The notes under the pieces are model-generated. The model searched no databases and was not told the origin of the DNA. It saw only the letters and a program-made list of their open reading frames with translations. This document shows positions 42,563 through 50,720 of a stretch of DNA of 64,000 nucleotides, in pieces. Where the stretch lies: NCBI RefSeq assembly GCF_000412185.1, contig NZ_ASJA01000001.1, forward strand, positions 1 through 64,000, given 5' to 3'. Within the stretch, counting starts at the first letter, position 1; every line of letters begins with the position of its first letter. This DNA is from Euryhalocaulis caribicus. Lineage in GTDB: Bacteria > Pseudomonadota > Alphaproteobacteria > Caulobacterales > Maricaulaceae. The translations under genes and the position numbers were made by a program.

Positions 42563-42891
42563 TCCTCGCCACTGGCCTTCCGTTGATTGAGCATATCGAT
42601 CATCATTTGAATATGGTCTCGATCTTGTTGATGCAGATCTGACTCACCGCGAAAAGCTGTGGTTGCACCCTCCATGTTATCAGCTCGACCCAGTAAATAA
42701 TCGGCCGCCACGTTCAGGGCATTCGATAGTGCCCGAACATTCGCAAAAGATGGTCTGCGGCGCCCCCGCTCAAAATGGCCAATTGCGGCTGGTTGAAGGC
42801 CGGTAAGCTTTGCAAGCTGCGTCTGACTCAAGCCCCGTTTTTCTCGGGCTTCTATCAATCGTGCAGGAAAAATTGCGTCATTTTCGGACAT
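42559..42891 (-). CDS. XRE-family helix-turn-helix repressor
   Basis: The 110-residue DNA-binding protein has a classic HTH in residues 10-65: LIEAREKRGLSQTQLAKLTG and ATGs of the family's ALSNALNVAADYLLGRAD. The C-terminal tail (HQQDRDHIQMMIDMLNQRK) may be the protease-sensitive or dimer part. It overlaps the ImmA-type gene by four bases. Being divergent from the ubiquitin-like operon at 43051, it may also control that operon. Confidence 0.9.
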   Translation of the reverse strand: MSENDAIFPARLIEAREKRGLSQTQLAKLTGLQPAAIGHFERGRRRPSFANVRALSNALNVAADYLLGRADNMEGATTAFRGESDLHQQDRDHIQMMIDMLNQRKASGEE

Positions 42892-43050
42892 AGCCTGACC
42901 CTACGTTTACGTTCGTGTTATTGTTACGATATCGTAGGAATTGAATGAGGGGCGACCCAAAAAAATTTTGGCCTCACTGCCTACGAATGAGTAACAAACA
43001 ATACTACGAACGCAAGTTTAGTCAAGGAAAAAGAAAGGAGGTGAATAACT

Positions 43051-43194
43051 ATGACACGCAAGAAAAACTCAGAAGTCACGAGCAAGAAGGCCGCTTCAGC
43101 GGCGTCCAAGGTTCTGCGCAATCCGAAGTCCAGCAAGGCTGCAAAATCGGCGGCGGCGTCTGCTCTGACGCAACGGCCAAATCGGAAGTCGTGA
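43051..43194 (+). CDS. 47-residue basic protein leading the ubiquitin-like operon
   Basis: This short gene has an ideal ribosome-binding site (AAAGGAGGTGA). The product, starting MTRKKNSEVTSKKAASAASK, is made almost only of Lys, Ser, Ala, Arg and Thr and ends LTQRPNRKS. Short Ala/Ser/Lys-rich proteins of this look recur in bacterial accessory regions, with no known function that I can name. It is 76 bp upstream of the Ubl gene and should share its transcript. Confidence 0.7.
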   Translation: MTRKKNSEVTSKKAASAASKVLRNPKSSKAAKSAAASALTQRPNRKS

Positions 43195-43270
43195 GGTCAT
43201 AACGGGGGCGGCCAAGCCTGTCGCCCCCGCTGACCGTAAATACAAATTTCAATCCCATAAGGAGAAAGAC

Positions 43271-43543
43271 ATGGGAAAAAAGAATGAAGGTAAAAAGGAC
43301 CGTGACATCGAACTCACGGTTGGGACGCCGAAAGGTCCCTTCACGGCCGCTTTTAAAAAGACGGCCAAGGTCATTGACGTAATTCTGGCGGCTATCAGCA
43401 CCAAAGGACTCGCCGGGGAGTCAGAAGACTTTGAAATTTTCTTTGGTGATACCGAGCTCACACCGACCACACGGCCTCTGGTGAGTTTCGGTTTGGAAGA
43501 CGGCGATAAGCTGCTTCTCACCGCTCAAGGGGATGGGGTCTAA
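43271..43543 (+). CDS. Ubiquitin-like beta-grasp protein
   Basis: The 90-residue protein begins MGKKNEGKKDRDIELTVGTP. It has a beta-grasp pattern (strand-strand-helix FTAAFKKTAKVIDVILAAI, then FEIFFGDTELTPTTRPLVSF and LEDGDKLLLTA) and ends QGDGV. Position directly before an E2-like gene identifies it as the modifier of the system. The C-terminus is not a clean Gly-Gly: a processing or non-canonical joining residue (Gly-Asp-Gly-Val) is expected. The ATG follows AAGGAGA. Confidence 0.8.
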   Translation: MGKKNEGKKDRDIELTVGTPKGPFTAAFKKTAKVIDVILAAISTKGLAGESEDFEIFFGDTELTPTTRPLVSFGLEDGDKLLLTAQGDGV

Positions 43544-43547
43544 CAAA

Positions 43548-44000
43548 ATGACGACCCCATCCGAATTGCTGATTCAAGAAGAGGTGACTGATCTGGAAGC
43601 GAACGCTGCGGCGGTGGGCTGGAAGTTTCAGAAGCTCGATAGCCTGCAATTCGTGTTGGGCGTCAAAACCAAAGATGCCTCTTGGCTTTACGTTCGATGT
43701 GAGCCGGAAAATTACCCAACCAAACCTCCTGCTTGGAGGTGGTGCAACAGTGACGGAAATGAATGCGATGAACTGCATGTAACCGCTAGGGGCGGTAATT
43801 TTTTCCATAGCAGTGGCGTTATTTGCGCCCCTTGGAATCGGCTTGCCTACAAGTCCGAAGATTCTCGCGGCCCGCATTCCGACTGGGATATCGGAGCTTG
43901 GGTCGAAAATGAAAAAACACGCCAATGCCGCACACTGAGTGCAATGGCGTCACGGATAGCCATTGAAGCGCTTACAAAATTCGAGAAGAGGAAGGGCTGA
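43548..44000 (+). CDS. E2-like ubiquitin-conjugating protein
   Basis: The 150-residue protein (start ATG 43548; an overlapping ATG at 43533 is less likely) has the E2 core pattern. YVRCEPENYPTKPPAWRWC contains the YPxxPP segment of E2 folds, and FHSSGVICAPWNRLAY holds the probable catalytic cysteine (Cys93), followed by WDIGAWVENE. It should accept the Ubl from the E1-like protein and join it to a target. Its stop overlaps the JAB start by one base (TGATG). Confidence 0.85.
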   Translation: MTTPSELLIQEEVTDLEANAAAVGWKFQKLDSLQFVLGVKTKDASWLYVRCEPENYPTKPPAWRWCNSDGNECDELHVTARGGNFFHSSGVICAPWNRLAYKSEDSRGPHSDWDIGAWVENEKTRQCRTLSAMASRIAIEALTKFEKRKG

Positions 44001-44529
44001 TGCTGAATTGGATAAAAGCAAAATTTTTTGAACGAGAGCCCGTTTTCAAACTTATCGAGAATGAAAATAAAACACGGTTCTTGATTCCAGAGTCCTGCTT
44101 TCGAAATCTAGTTACATATTTGAACGATGCGAGCACACAAGGCCACGAAGGTGTCGTCCTGTTCTTGGGCAAAGGTAACGGCGAAACGAAAGTTGCGCTT
44201 CAGTGTGTGCAGCCAAAGGCGACCACGACACAGGGCAGCTTCAAAATTAGCTCTGCCGAGATGGCGAAGGTCATCAACCTCGCGACAGATCTCGATCTCG
44301 AAATCATCGCGCAAGTCCACACCCATCCAAGGGAAGCATTCCATAGCAAGGGTGACGACGAAGGAGCACGTATCAGATACGAGGGATATCTCTCACTGGT
44401 TATCCCCACAATGGGCGGCAGCTGCCCAATCTTGCGGGCTCCGCACTTTATGAATTCAGCGAAGATGAGGGTTGGATCCAGCTCGCGATCAACCAGTTAG
44501 AGATTATTCCTGCTGGAGCGGATCTATGA
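44000..44529 (+). CDS. JAB/JAMM deubiquitinase-like peptidase, frameshifted near its end
   Basis: The catalytic part is intact: the Glu of GHEGVVLFLG (Glu50), HTHP (His107, His109) and the Ser/Asp of HSKGDD (Ser116, Asp119). At the CCCC run 44404-44407 one base seems to be missing. The zero frame then runs on to a stop at 44498-44500 with an unlikely tail. In the -1 frame the protein continues NGRQLPNLAGSALYEFSEDE to a TGA at 44527-44529 that overlaps the E1 start in the usual ATGA way. The intact protein would have about 176 residues. It would process or remove the Ubl. Confidence 0.85.
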
Positions 44530-45875
44530 AAATGGACGGGGCGGAGAACTTTTATCGCCAATTTCACGATCGCACTTTTAAGTACGGCGAGCGCCCACTT
44601 GATCCGAACGTTCGATTAGCAATCACCGCAGAACAGAGCTATTTGAACTCCCGTCCGGGGCAGGCGGCGGTGATCGTTGCATCAGAGCTTTTGTGCCGGC
44701 TTTCCCAAAAAGTTTCTCTGGCTTTTGCTGATTTTGAGTTTGATCAGACCTTCTCCGGTCCATTTCACGGAAGCGCGCACAGCTGCTTGATTGATCGAAT
44801 GCAATCAGTGGCGCCGCCCGGCCAATTCACCGCTGAACCTGCTAGATCTAATGATTATATTATTCATTTAGGGTCACAGGGCGATTCATGGATTGCCCAT
44901 GGATCGGATTGGAATCTTTACACTGGACCCTCTCCATCACCGTTGGGAAAGGCTCAATCCGCTAATATTTTCGGTTCTTGCTTGGCGACGATTTCCGCTA
45001 TCGCTCAGATTTTTGGCCACCGATTGCCCGGGGAGCTCAAACCAACGGTGGCGAATGCTTTATCACTCGAATCCTCTGCTACAGATCAGACTGATTGGTT
45101 GCCGCCGGAAAGCTATTTAGGAGAACTTTGGTTTGTTGGCTGTGGTTCGGTTGGATCAGCTGTCGCTTATTTTCTGGCGCTTGCAGGATATAAGTTTGAT
45201 GCGGTCTTGTTTGATAAAGACCCGATTGAACTGGAGAACCTGACGCGCTCTCCGATTTTCCATTTTGATCATGTAGGCGAACCCAAGGTCGAATCCGTTG
45301 GCCGTTTCTTCGCGCTTTTCAATATAAACACGAAGGCTGAGCCTCGTTGGCTCCATGAATCATCCTTGTGGGCCGAACGACCGGCCGGTCGGCCGGATTT
45401 AATTATTTCGGCAGCAAACGAGCACAATGTTCGCTTCCAAATTGAAAGCCAATTTCCCTGCCCACAAATTTACGGGACCACGGGCAAAAATTGGCTCTCC
45501 AATGTTTTTCGTCACATACCGCCCGGCCCGTGTTCTTCCTGCTCTTTTCCGCCCTCTAAGAAAGAAACTTCCTGCGCCACGGGAGAAGTCACTGACACTC
45601 AAAATCCAGAGAAAAAAGTGGACGCCGCTCTGCCGTTTTTATCCTTTGCAGCTGGTCTCCTCGCTGCAGCGGAGATTTCGAAGCTCCAATTGAGCAACTT
45701 CCCTTATTCTAAAGATCGAGGGTTTTTTGAACCTTTGGGCGGGAAGCCGCTCTACTCTACGGATATCAAGCATCGGGATAGCTGCGTATGCGCGGATCGT
45801 CACCGAAACGTCCATAAATCTGTTCTTCAAGGCACACGTTACGAGGCCTTATGCTTTACCGAATTAGCCATCTAA
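44526..45875 (+). CDS. E1-like (ThiF-fold) Ubl-activating protein
   Basis: This 449-residue protein starts at 44526, overlapping the JAB stop. The first 195 residues form an uncharacterised N-terminal domain. The adenylating Rossmann domain follows: LWFVGCGSVGSAVAYFLALA (GCGSVG 205-210), VLFDKDPIELENLTRSPIF and IISAANEHNVR. A zinc site is likely from CSSC (Cys336, Cys339) and CVC (Cys420, Cys422). Cys350 in KKETSCATGE is a candidate catalytic cysteine. It should activate the Ubl with ATP and load the E2. It converges on abiEii. Confidence 0.88.
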   Translation: MKMDGAENFYRQFHDRTFKYGERPLDPNVRLAITAEQSYLNSRPGQAAVIVASELLCRLSQKVSLAFADFEFDQTFSGPFHGSAHSCLIDRMQSVAPPGQFTAEPARSNDYIIHLGSQGDSWIAHGSDWNLYTGPSPSPLGKAQSANIFGSCLATISAIAQIFGHRLPGELKPTVANALSLESSATDQTDWLPPESYLGELWFVGCGSVGSAVAYFLALAGYKFDAVLFDKDPIELENLTRSPIFHFDHVGEPKVESVGRFFALFNINTKAEPRWLHESSLWAERPAGRPDLIISAANEHNVRFQIESQFPCPQIYGTTGKNWLSNVFRHIPPGPCSSCSFPPSKKETSCATGEVTDTQNPEKKVDAALPFLSFAAGLLAAAEISKLQLSNFPYSKDRGFFEPLGGKPLYSTDIKHRDSCVCADRHRNVHKSVLQGTRYEALCFTELAI

Positions 45876-45897
45876 ATATGGGTAAAATCCAATCGGC

Positions 45898-46815
45898 TCA
45901 CTCAAAGGTATCTTCGAGCGCTTGACGCTGCTCGGCGTGCTTTCCCGGGTTGTCGCGTTTAAGCGTTTCTAGATTAAGCAGTTTCCAGCGTATGGCGGGA
46001 AGGGCGGCCGCTTGTGGCAAGCCGATTAAATCGAAATCCGGCTCAGCATCATGAAGAGATAAGAGGAAGTGCGCGATATCTCCGTTTAATCTGTCTTTGA
46101 TATCACCGTGGAGACGATGTCTAACCTCTTCGAGCTCTGCTTGCGAGACCGGCTCACGCGTCATCCCTTCGAATTCGTCTGTGAAACGTTGGTCTAGCGG
46201 CACTAAGTTTGGACTCAACAACTCATGCATGGGACGGTTTGAGCTCGCAACATACACCATGAATATCCGGAACAATTCCTCTGTTAGCCCCTCATTCTCG
46301 TAAAGCAGCTTCACATCGAACAAGTCTCGGGGATGTTGCCGGTCAAGAGCCGCATGGAGCTTACCGCCATAAAGATCTTCAAAAGCGACGACCTGTAGGT
46401 CTGCGAAGCCAAATTCCTTCTGCACGGCCTCAGATACCTGCATCTTTTGAGGCTTTAAAACTGTGCCTCTGGTGCCCTGCGACGTTTCAATTTTTATCTG
46501 TGCATCGCCGGCAATTACTCGGACACGTGTATCATTGCCATCGCCTCCTTGAATCCGTTCAGCACGGTAGTGACGACCAGCAGCATTGATGTCCGCCGTT
46601 ATCTGATCCATCGCATCATCGATACGCCGCAGGGATGTCTCTCTGTCCTCTACAGGGAGGTAGAATAGATCGATATCGACCGAGAGGCGGGGCAGATCCC
46701 TGTAAAAGAGATTGATCGCCGTTCCTCCCTTCAACGCAAACATTTTTTGGTTCGCGACATAGGGTAGCGTCTCAACAAGCAATTGGACTTGGTCTCTATA
46801 GCGATCAATCATCAA
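45898..46815 (-). CDS. abiEii: AbiEii-type nucleotidyltransferase toxin
   Basis: The 305-residue protein has the nucleotidyltransferase motif of AbiEii toxins: FALKGGTAINLFYRDLPRL followed by SVDIDLFYLP (catalytic acidic pair). VVAFEDLYGGKLHAALDRQHPRDLFD, a family signature, lies in the middle. AbiEii proteins block growth after phage infection by adding nucleotides to tRNA or related substrates. It overlaps the upstream abiEi by 11 bases, as is usual for the pair. Confidence 0.93.
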   Translation of the reverse strand: MMIDRYRDQVQLLVETLPYVANQKMFALKGGTAINLFYRDLPRLSVDIDLFYLPVEDRETSLRRIDDAMDQITADINAAGRHYRAERIQGGDGNDTRVRVIAGDAQIKIETSQGTRGTVLKPQKMQVSEAVQKEFGFADLQVVAFEDLYGGKLHAALDRQHPRDLFDVKLLYENEGLTEELFRIFMVYVASSNRPMHELLSPNLVPLDQRFTDEFEGMTREPVSQAELEEVRHRLHGDIKDRLNGDIAHFLLSLHDAEPDFDLIGLPQAAALPAIRWKLLNLETLKRDNPGKHAEQRQALEDTFE

Positions 46816-47671
46816 AAGCCCTCATACTCTCCGCCGGTAGGAGGCCTTCAGGCACGTATATCTTGTAAGTCGGGTGAAGCTTTCCGCCCTCCGCGAGGGC
46901 ACGCGGCCCCGAACCAAAGTCCACTTTCGATGTGTCAATATATTGGCGCCATGCATGGTTGTGCCGGTCGGCATAGACAAAGAATAAGCGCCGTACCTTT
47001 ACGCTCTCACAAGACGCCAACAGTGTATCCAGCATCTTGGGACGCAATGTTGTGAGGCCCTCAAACACCTTATCCAGATTGTCGAAACTGGCATGCTTTG
47101 GCAGCTCATCAAGAGCTTCCAAGATCGCTCTTTCTGGCGAAGACGCTTTGATCGGCCAGCGCCAGACATTGACGGCTTTCTGATTGGTGTCGTCCGACCG
47201 GTTGCCCGACTTGTCTCGATTGGTCTCATTTATCCCGGAATGATCATTACCAAAGAGGCTGCGGCGATGGATAACGAATTTAGTTTTCGTTGGCAGACGT
47301 TTTAGCCAAGAGGGCGTGTCGCCATATAGATGAATTCTTGGTCTTTGACCGAGCGAGAGGTAGTGCGAATACCCAGCTAGATCGAGCGCGCTTTCTCCTC
47401 CCAGATGAACGTCCCAATCCATGATCCATTGGAGAGAAAGCAATGGGATCTGCCATTCTGTATCGGATGACGCTTGAACATTCTCAGGTAATGGCCTGCG
47501 ATAGACCCCTCTTATGACTCGCTCTAGCCACCCGCTTCTCACATAGTCATGTATGGATTTCGGATCGATATTTTGATCCCTCAGCCACGGTGTATCGACC
47601 ATAAAGCCCGGAGGGACCTTATTTAGGAGCGGTTTTAACCTTGGAGTTTTTTGATGGCTCATAACCATCAT
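46805..47671 (-). CDS. abiEi: AbiEi-type antitoxin/regulator
   Basis: A 288-residue protein with an N-terminal winged-helix-like region (PPGFMVDTPWLRDQNIDPKS, then YVRSGWLERVIRGVYRRP). The C-terminal antitoxin domain includes VWRWPIKASSPERAILEALD and the FFVYADRHNHAWRQYIDTSK segment. AbiEi neutralises AbiEii indirectly and represses the operon. Several ATGs lie close together (47671, 47668, 47662), and an inverted repeat overlaps them, so the exact start is uncertain. Confidence 0.9.
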   Translation of the reverse strand: MMVMSHQKTPRLKPLLNKVPPGFMVDTPWLRDQNIDPKSIHDYVRSGWLERVIRGVYRRPLPENVQASSDTEWQIPLLSLQWIMDWDVHLGGESALDLAGYSHYLSLGQRPRIHLYGDTPSWLKRLPTKTKFVIHRRSLFGNDHSGINETNRDKSGNRSDDTNQKAVNVWRWPIKASSPERAILEALDELPKHASFDNLDKVFEGLTTLRPKMLDTLLASCESVKVRRLFFVYADRHNHAWRQYIDTSKVDFGSGPRALAEGGKLHPTYKIYVPEGLLPAESMRAFDD

Positions 47672-47741
47672 TATCGCATGAATGTAAAAGATTTTCTAGT
47701 CAGATTTTATAAAATGCTTATTTGCATGGTTTATAGCCATG
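47653..47741. promoter_or_regulatory. Two matching inverted repeats upstream of abiEi
   Basis: GATGGCTCATAACCATC (47653-47669) and CATGGTTTATAGCCATG (47725-47741) share the pattern ATGG-N7-CCAT and are 72 bp apart; read on the other strand the second core is ATGGCTATAAACCAT. AbiEi proteins bind paired inverted repeats at their promoter, so these are candidate operators. Confidence 0.6.
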
Positions 47742-48101
47742 AAAATCGATTAAAGTTAAAATTAGGGCCGCCCTAACGGTCAAAGGAGGCAACTTTCAAC
47801 ACATCCGATGATATGTAGAAAACATGATTTATGGATGACCTCCCACCGGGGTCGTGCCCTTTTCCGGGCAAGAGTTTTTATCGATTAGCCAAGGGGCGGG
47901 CGCACCCAACAGTGCACTGTGGTCCGATTTGGCTTTCGGAGATTTCCAAGCCAATAAGATCATAATATTATATGTTTTACAATAATATAGAGAAACCAAA
48001 ATTAGAAAACCGTTTCAATTTCAACGGATATATGGTCTACTTTTGTTCTTGTCAGATTCGCTTATCTGGTTTCTTTGAGTGACTCTGAGATTGGAATTTG
48101 A
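47672..48101. other. AT-rich intergenic region between abiE and CBASS
   Basis: These 430 bases hold the abiEi operators at the left end and presumably the CBASS promoter at the right end. A possible weak hairpin GCCC-ttttcc-GGGC followed by a T-run (about 47856-47880) may act as a terminator. No convincing gene is seen. Confidence 0.45.
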
Positions 48102-49067
48102 ATGAAATTACTTTGTCTTTCTGGTGGTGGCTATCTCGGCTTATTCACAGCAGCTGTGCTCGATAAGCTTGAGCAGGAACACGGCCAGCCTCTGGCCCGC
48201 TATTTCGACCTCATAGCCGGGACATCAATCGGTGGTATTCTGGCCTTGGCTCTCGCCAATGAAGTCCGAATGGAGTCGGTGGTAGATGCGATGGTTGAAA
48301 AAGGTCCCGCCTTATTCGGGCAGGGGCGACCAGCAAAGGGGATATTTGGATTACTTGAGCTTCGGAAGAATGCTTGCAGGCCAAAATACAAGGCCGAAAC
48401 TCTCCGTGACCTCATCACTTCTTTGATTCAGGAAGATGTATTGGTAGGCGACCTCAAGCATCGCGTTTTGATCCCTTCTGTGAATCTCACCAAGGGGTCG
48501 CCTCAAATTTTTAAAACGGGGCATCACCCCACTTTTGTGCGAGACCCGCAAAAATCAGTTGTCGATGTTGCGCTTGCTACTTCAGCTGCGCCAACTTTTT
48601 TTGGGATGCACACGATAGGTAATGAACGCTTTGCCGATGGTGGTGTCTACGCGAATTCCCCTGATCTCCTTGCGCTTCATGAGGCCACCCATTTCCTGGG
48701 TGCCAAAGACGACGACGTGTCGATTTTGAGTATCGGTACAACGAGCACGAATTTTTCGATGGCGGGTTCTACCAAAAGTAAGCTTGGCTGGGCCGGTTGG
48801 ATGAAAGAGCAGCGGCTCACTTCGGTGATGATTTCGTCTCAGCAGATGATGAGTGATTTCATGCTCAAGCATAAATTGGGCGAGCGCTATTTGCGTATTG
48901 ATCGAGCCCAATCCAAAGAGCAGGAGCGTGAGCTGTCGTTAGATACAGCTAGCAAGGTCGCGCAGGATGACCTTCGCGGACTGGCGGAAGCCGCATTTCA
49001 GGAGCACGTCGCTCATAGCCAACTCAAAGCCTTCTTCGCAGAAGAAGCTAAACCGTTCGAGAGCTGA
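48102..49067 (+). CDS. capV: Patatin-like phospholipase, CBASS effector CapV type
   Basis: The 321-residue protein has all patatin motifs: the oxyanion loop GGGYLG (residues 8-13), the nucleophile elbow GTSIG (Ser42) and the catalytic aspartate in FADGGVYANSP (Asp179). It directly precedes a CD-NTase gene with one base between stop and ATG. In CBASS, CapV is switched on by cyclic dinucleotides and breaks down the membrane phospholipids of infected cells. Confidence 0.92.
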   Translation: MKLLCLSGGGYLGLFTAAVLDKLEQEHGQPLARYFDLIAGTSIGGILALALANEVRMESVVDAMVEKGPALFGQGRPAKGIFGLLELRKNACRPKYKAETLRDLITSLIQEDVLVGDLKHRVLIPSVNLTKGSPQIFKTGHHPTFVRDPQKSVVDVALATSAAPTFFGMHTIGNERFADGGVYANSPDLLALHEATHFLGAKDDDVSILSIGTTSTNFSMAGSTKSKLGWAGWMKEQRLTSVMISSQQMMSDFMLKHKLGERYLRIDRAQSKEQERELSLDTASKVAQDDLRGLAEAAFQEHVAHSQLKAFFAEEAKPFES

Positions 49068-49068
49068 C

Positions 49069-50454
49069 ATGGGTACATGTGCGTCCCTTTTTCACTCAAC
49101 TGACGTCGATGCGCAAACACTGCATCGGCGCGTGCGACCGTCTGATCAACAGTATGAGGCGCAGAAGGCCGAATGGAATAGCTTGAGGGACTTCATCGTA
49201 GAAGGTCTAAAGGAAGACACAGGGCTAGCGATCAATAGCTGGCTCCAGGGGTCCTATAAATTTGGGACGCAGATACGGCCATCTAAGAAGGGCGAGCAGT
49301 TTGATATCGACCTCGGCATTTATGCCGGCTGGGCGGGAAAATGTACTGAGGGCCCCATTGGACCAAGGGAGCTGAAAGAAAAGGTGCATTCGTTGCTACA
49401 GGTTTATGCCAGCGAAGCCGATGACGGCAGATGCGAGGTGATGGAGCCTAAAGAGCGGTGCAACCGGATTCAAATTGGCGATGATTTTCATATTGATACG
49501 CCGTGTTATCATCTGGACCAGGCGCAGGATGCTCGGAATTTGGCGACCCAGTCAGACGAGTGGGAAGCAAGCGATCCAAAAGCGATTTACCTATGGTGGC
49601 GCGACTCTTTCCCTGAAGAGTTTCGGCCGCGCGCAAGACGAATTGTGCAGTATTTCAAAATGTGGGCAGCGCTAACTTTTGAGGATGGTTCTCGCCCATC
49701 CTCGGTAATGCTGACTGTGCTGGTTGGCCAAGCGATGCACTCAATAGATGCAGATGGACTTAGCGGTGACGATGAGTGGTTTGCGGCGGTGGTCAGCCAT
49801 CTAAGTGACGAAGTGGAACTGGGGTGTGTTCCAAATCCCGTTGATAAGGGTGAGAATCTCAACCGTCTAAGTGCCGATCAGACCAATGCAATCAAATCGG
49901 CGCTTAGCGTTTTAGCTGAGATTTCCAATCGTGCTTTAAACGCGGACAATAAGTGGGTCGCTTCAGAAATCTGGAGTGAGGCTTTCCAGCAATTTTTCCC
50001 GATACCAGATGAGCCAGTTATCAAAGAGAATGCGGGAGCCATCGTCCAATTCAACTTTGATCCCCAGGTATCGGTCAGAGCAGTTCCGCGAGGTTCCGGC
50101 ACAGCAGGAATTACAGGTGTAAATCGGATCGGTCCGATACCTAGAAATTGCGAAATCTATTTCGAGCTTAGTAATTCGGACACGCTCCCACCAAATTCAA
50201 AGGTGAAGTGGACGGTACGAAATCAGGGCGCCGACGCCGAAGATGAAAATGACCTCGGTCATGCTGCGGGGTTTGGATATAAAGCCCAGGAAAGTTCCGC
50301 TTACATCGGCACGCATTATATGGACGTGTCGGTTTGGCAGTATGGCAGCCTGATCGGGCGGCGAAGAGTGCCTGTTGAAATTTCAGGCCACAAGATGCCT
50401 CCACGAAACGCGCCGAAACCGAATTGGGTGAAGTTCAGGTCAAGAAGAAGGTAG
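49069..50454 (+). CDS. CD-NTase (cGAS/DncV-like nucleotidyltransferase), CBASS
   Basis: The 461-residue enzyme starts at 49069 (an in-frame extension overlaps capV). The nucleotidyltransferase core has LQGSYKFGTQIRP (Gly61-Ser62) and QFDIDLG (metal Asp79 and Asp81), with the third acid in DFHIDTPCYH (Asp143). The C-terminal 120 residues are an Ig-like sensor domain (AGS-C type) with YFELSNSDTLPPNSKVKWTV and YMDVSVWQYGSLIGRR. It should make a cyclic oligonucleotide on phage infection to activate the patatin. No Cap2/Cap3 genes are adjacent, giving a short two-gene (type I-like) system. Confidence 0.9.
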   Translation: MGTCASLFHSTDVDAQTLHRRVRPSDQQYEAQKAEWNSLRDFIVEGLKEDTGLAINSWLQGSYKFGTQIRPSKKGEQFDIDLGIYAGWAGKCTEGPIGPRELKEKVHSLLQVYASEADDGRCEVMEPKERCNRIQIGDDFHIDTPCYHLDQAQDARNLATQSDEWEASDPKAIYLWWRDSFPEEFRPRARRIVQYFKMWAALTFEDGSRPSSVMLTVLVGQAMHSIDADGLSGDDEWFAAVVSHLSDEVELGCVPNPVDKGENLNRLSADQTNAIKSALSVLAEISNRALNADNKWVASEIWSEAFQQFFPIPDEPVIKENAGAIVQFNFDPQVSVRAVPRGSGTAGITGVNRIGPIPRNCEIYFELSNSDTLPPNSKVKWTVRNQGADAEDENDLGHAAGFGYKAQESSAYIGTHYMDVSVWQYGSLIGRRRVPVEISGHKMPPRNAPKPNWVKFRSRRR

Positions 50455-50528
50455 CCATCATTTGCCTTACCTGTACCAGAAACGAGAGGCGCGACAGCGT
50501 CATCTGGCTGTAGCGCTTTGATGGTTTC

Positions 50529-50720
50529 TCAAGGAGCAAGCTGGCCTTGTCGCTTGCAGATGATCGCACCGCGTATCCGGGCGATCAAAGCCTCAGCCTC
50601 AATCCGTGAAGGGCTGCCTTCCGGCATGCCTTCGATCTCGGCGGCGATGTTTCGCCACAGGCAAAAAAGTTGAGCCTTGCTCAGGGCGTAGAGTGGGGCG
50701 TCATTGATGTGGTGAGTCAC
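50529..50720 (-). CDS. Small hypothetical protein, related to the one at 20864-21073
   Basis: This 63-residue helical protein starts at a GTG (50720) with AGGAAG upstream. Its pattern, DAPLYALSKAQLFCLWRNIA then AEIEGMPEGSPSRIEAEALI, follows the same LxxLSxAxLxxL...AE+xxxP..S.R layout as the small gene near the left end. It points inwards from the right end of the element. Function unknown. Confidence 0.6.
   Translation of the reverse strand: MTHHINDAPLYALSKAQLFCLWRNIAAEIEGMPEGSPSRIEAEALIARIRGAIICKRQGQLAP

Noticed and set aside
44000-50454. Single type II CBASS with Cap2/Cap3
   Set aside because: The E1, E2 and JAB genes form a separate operon with their own Ubl, and are divided from the CBASS pair by the oppositely oriented abiE genes.
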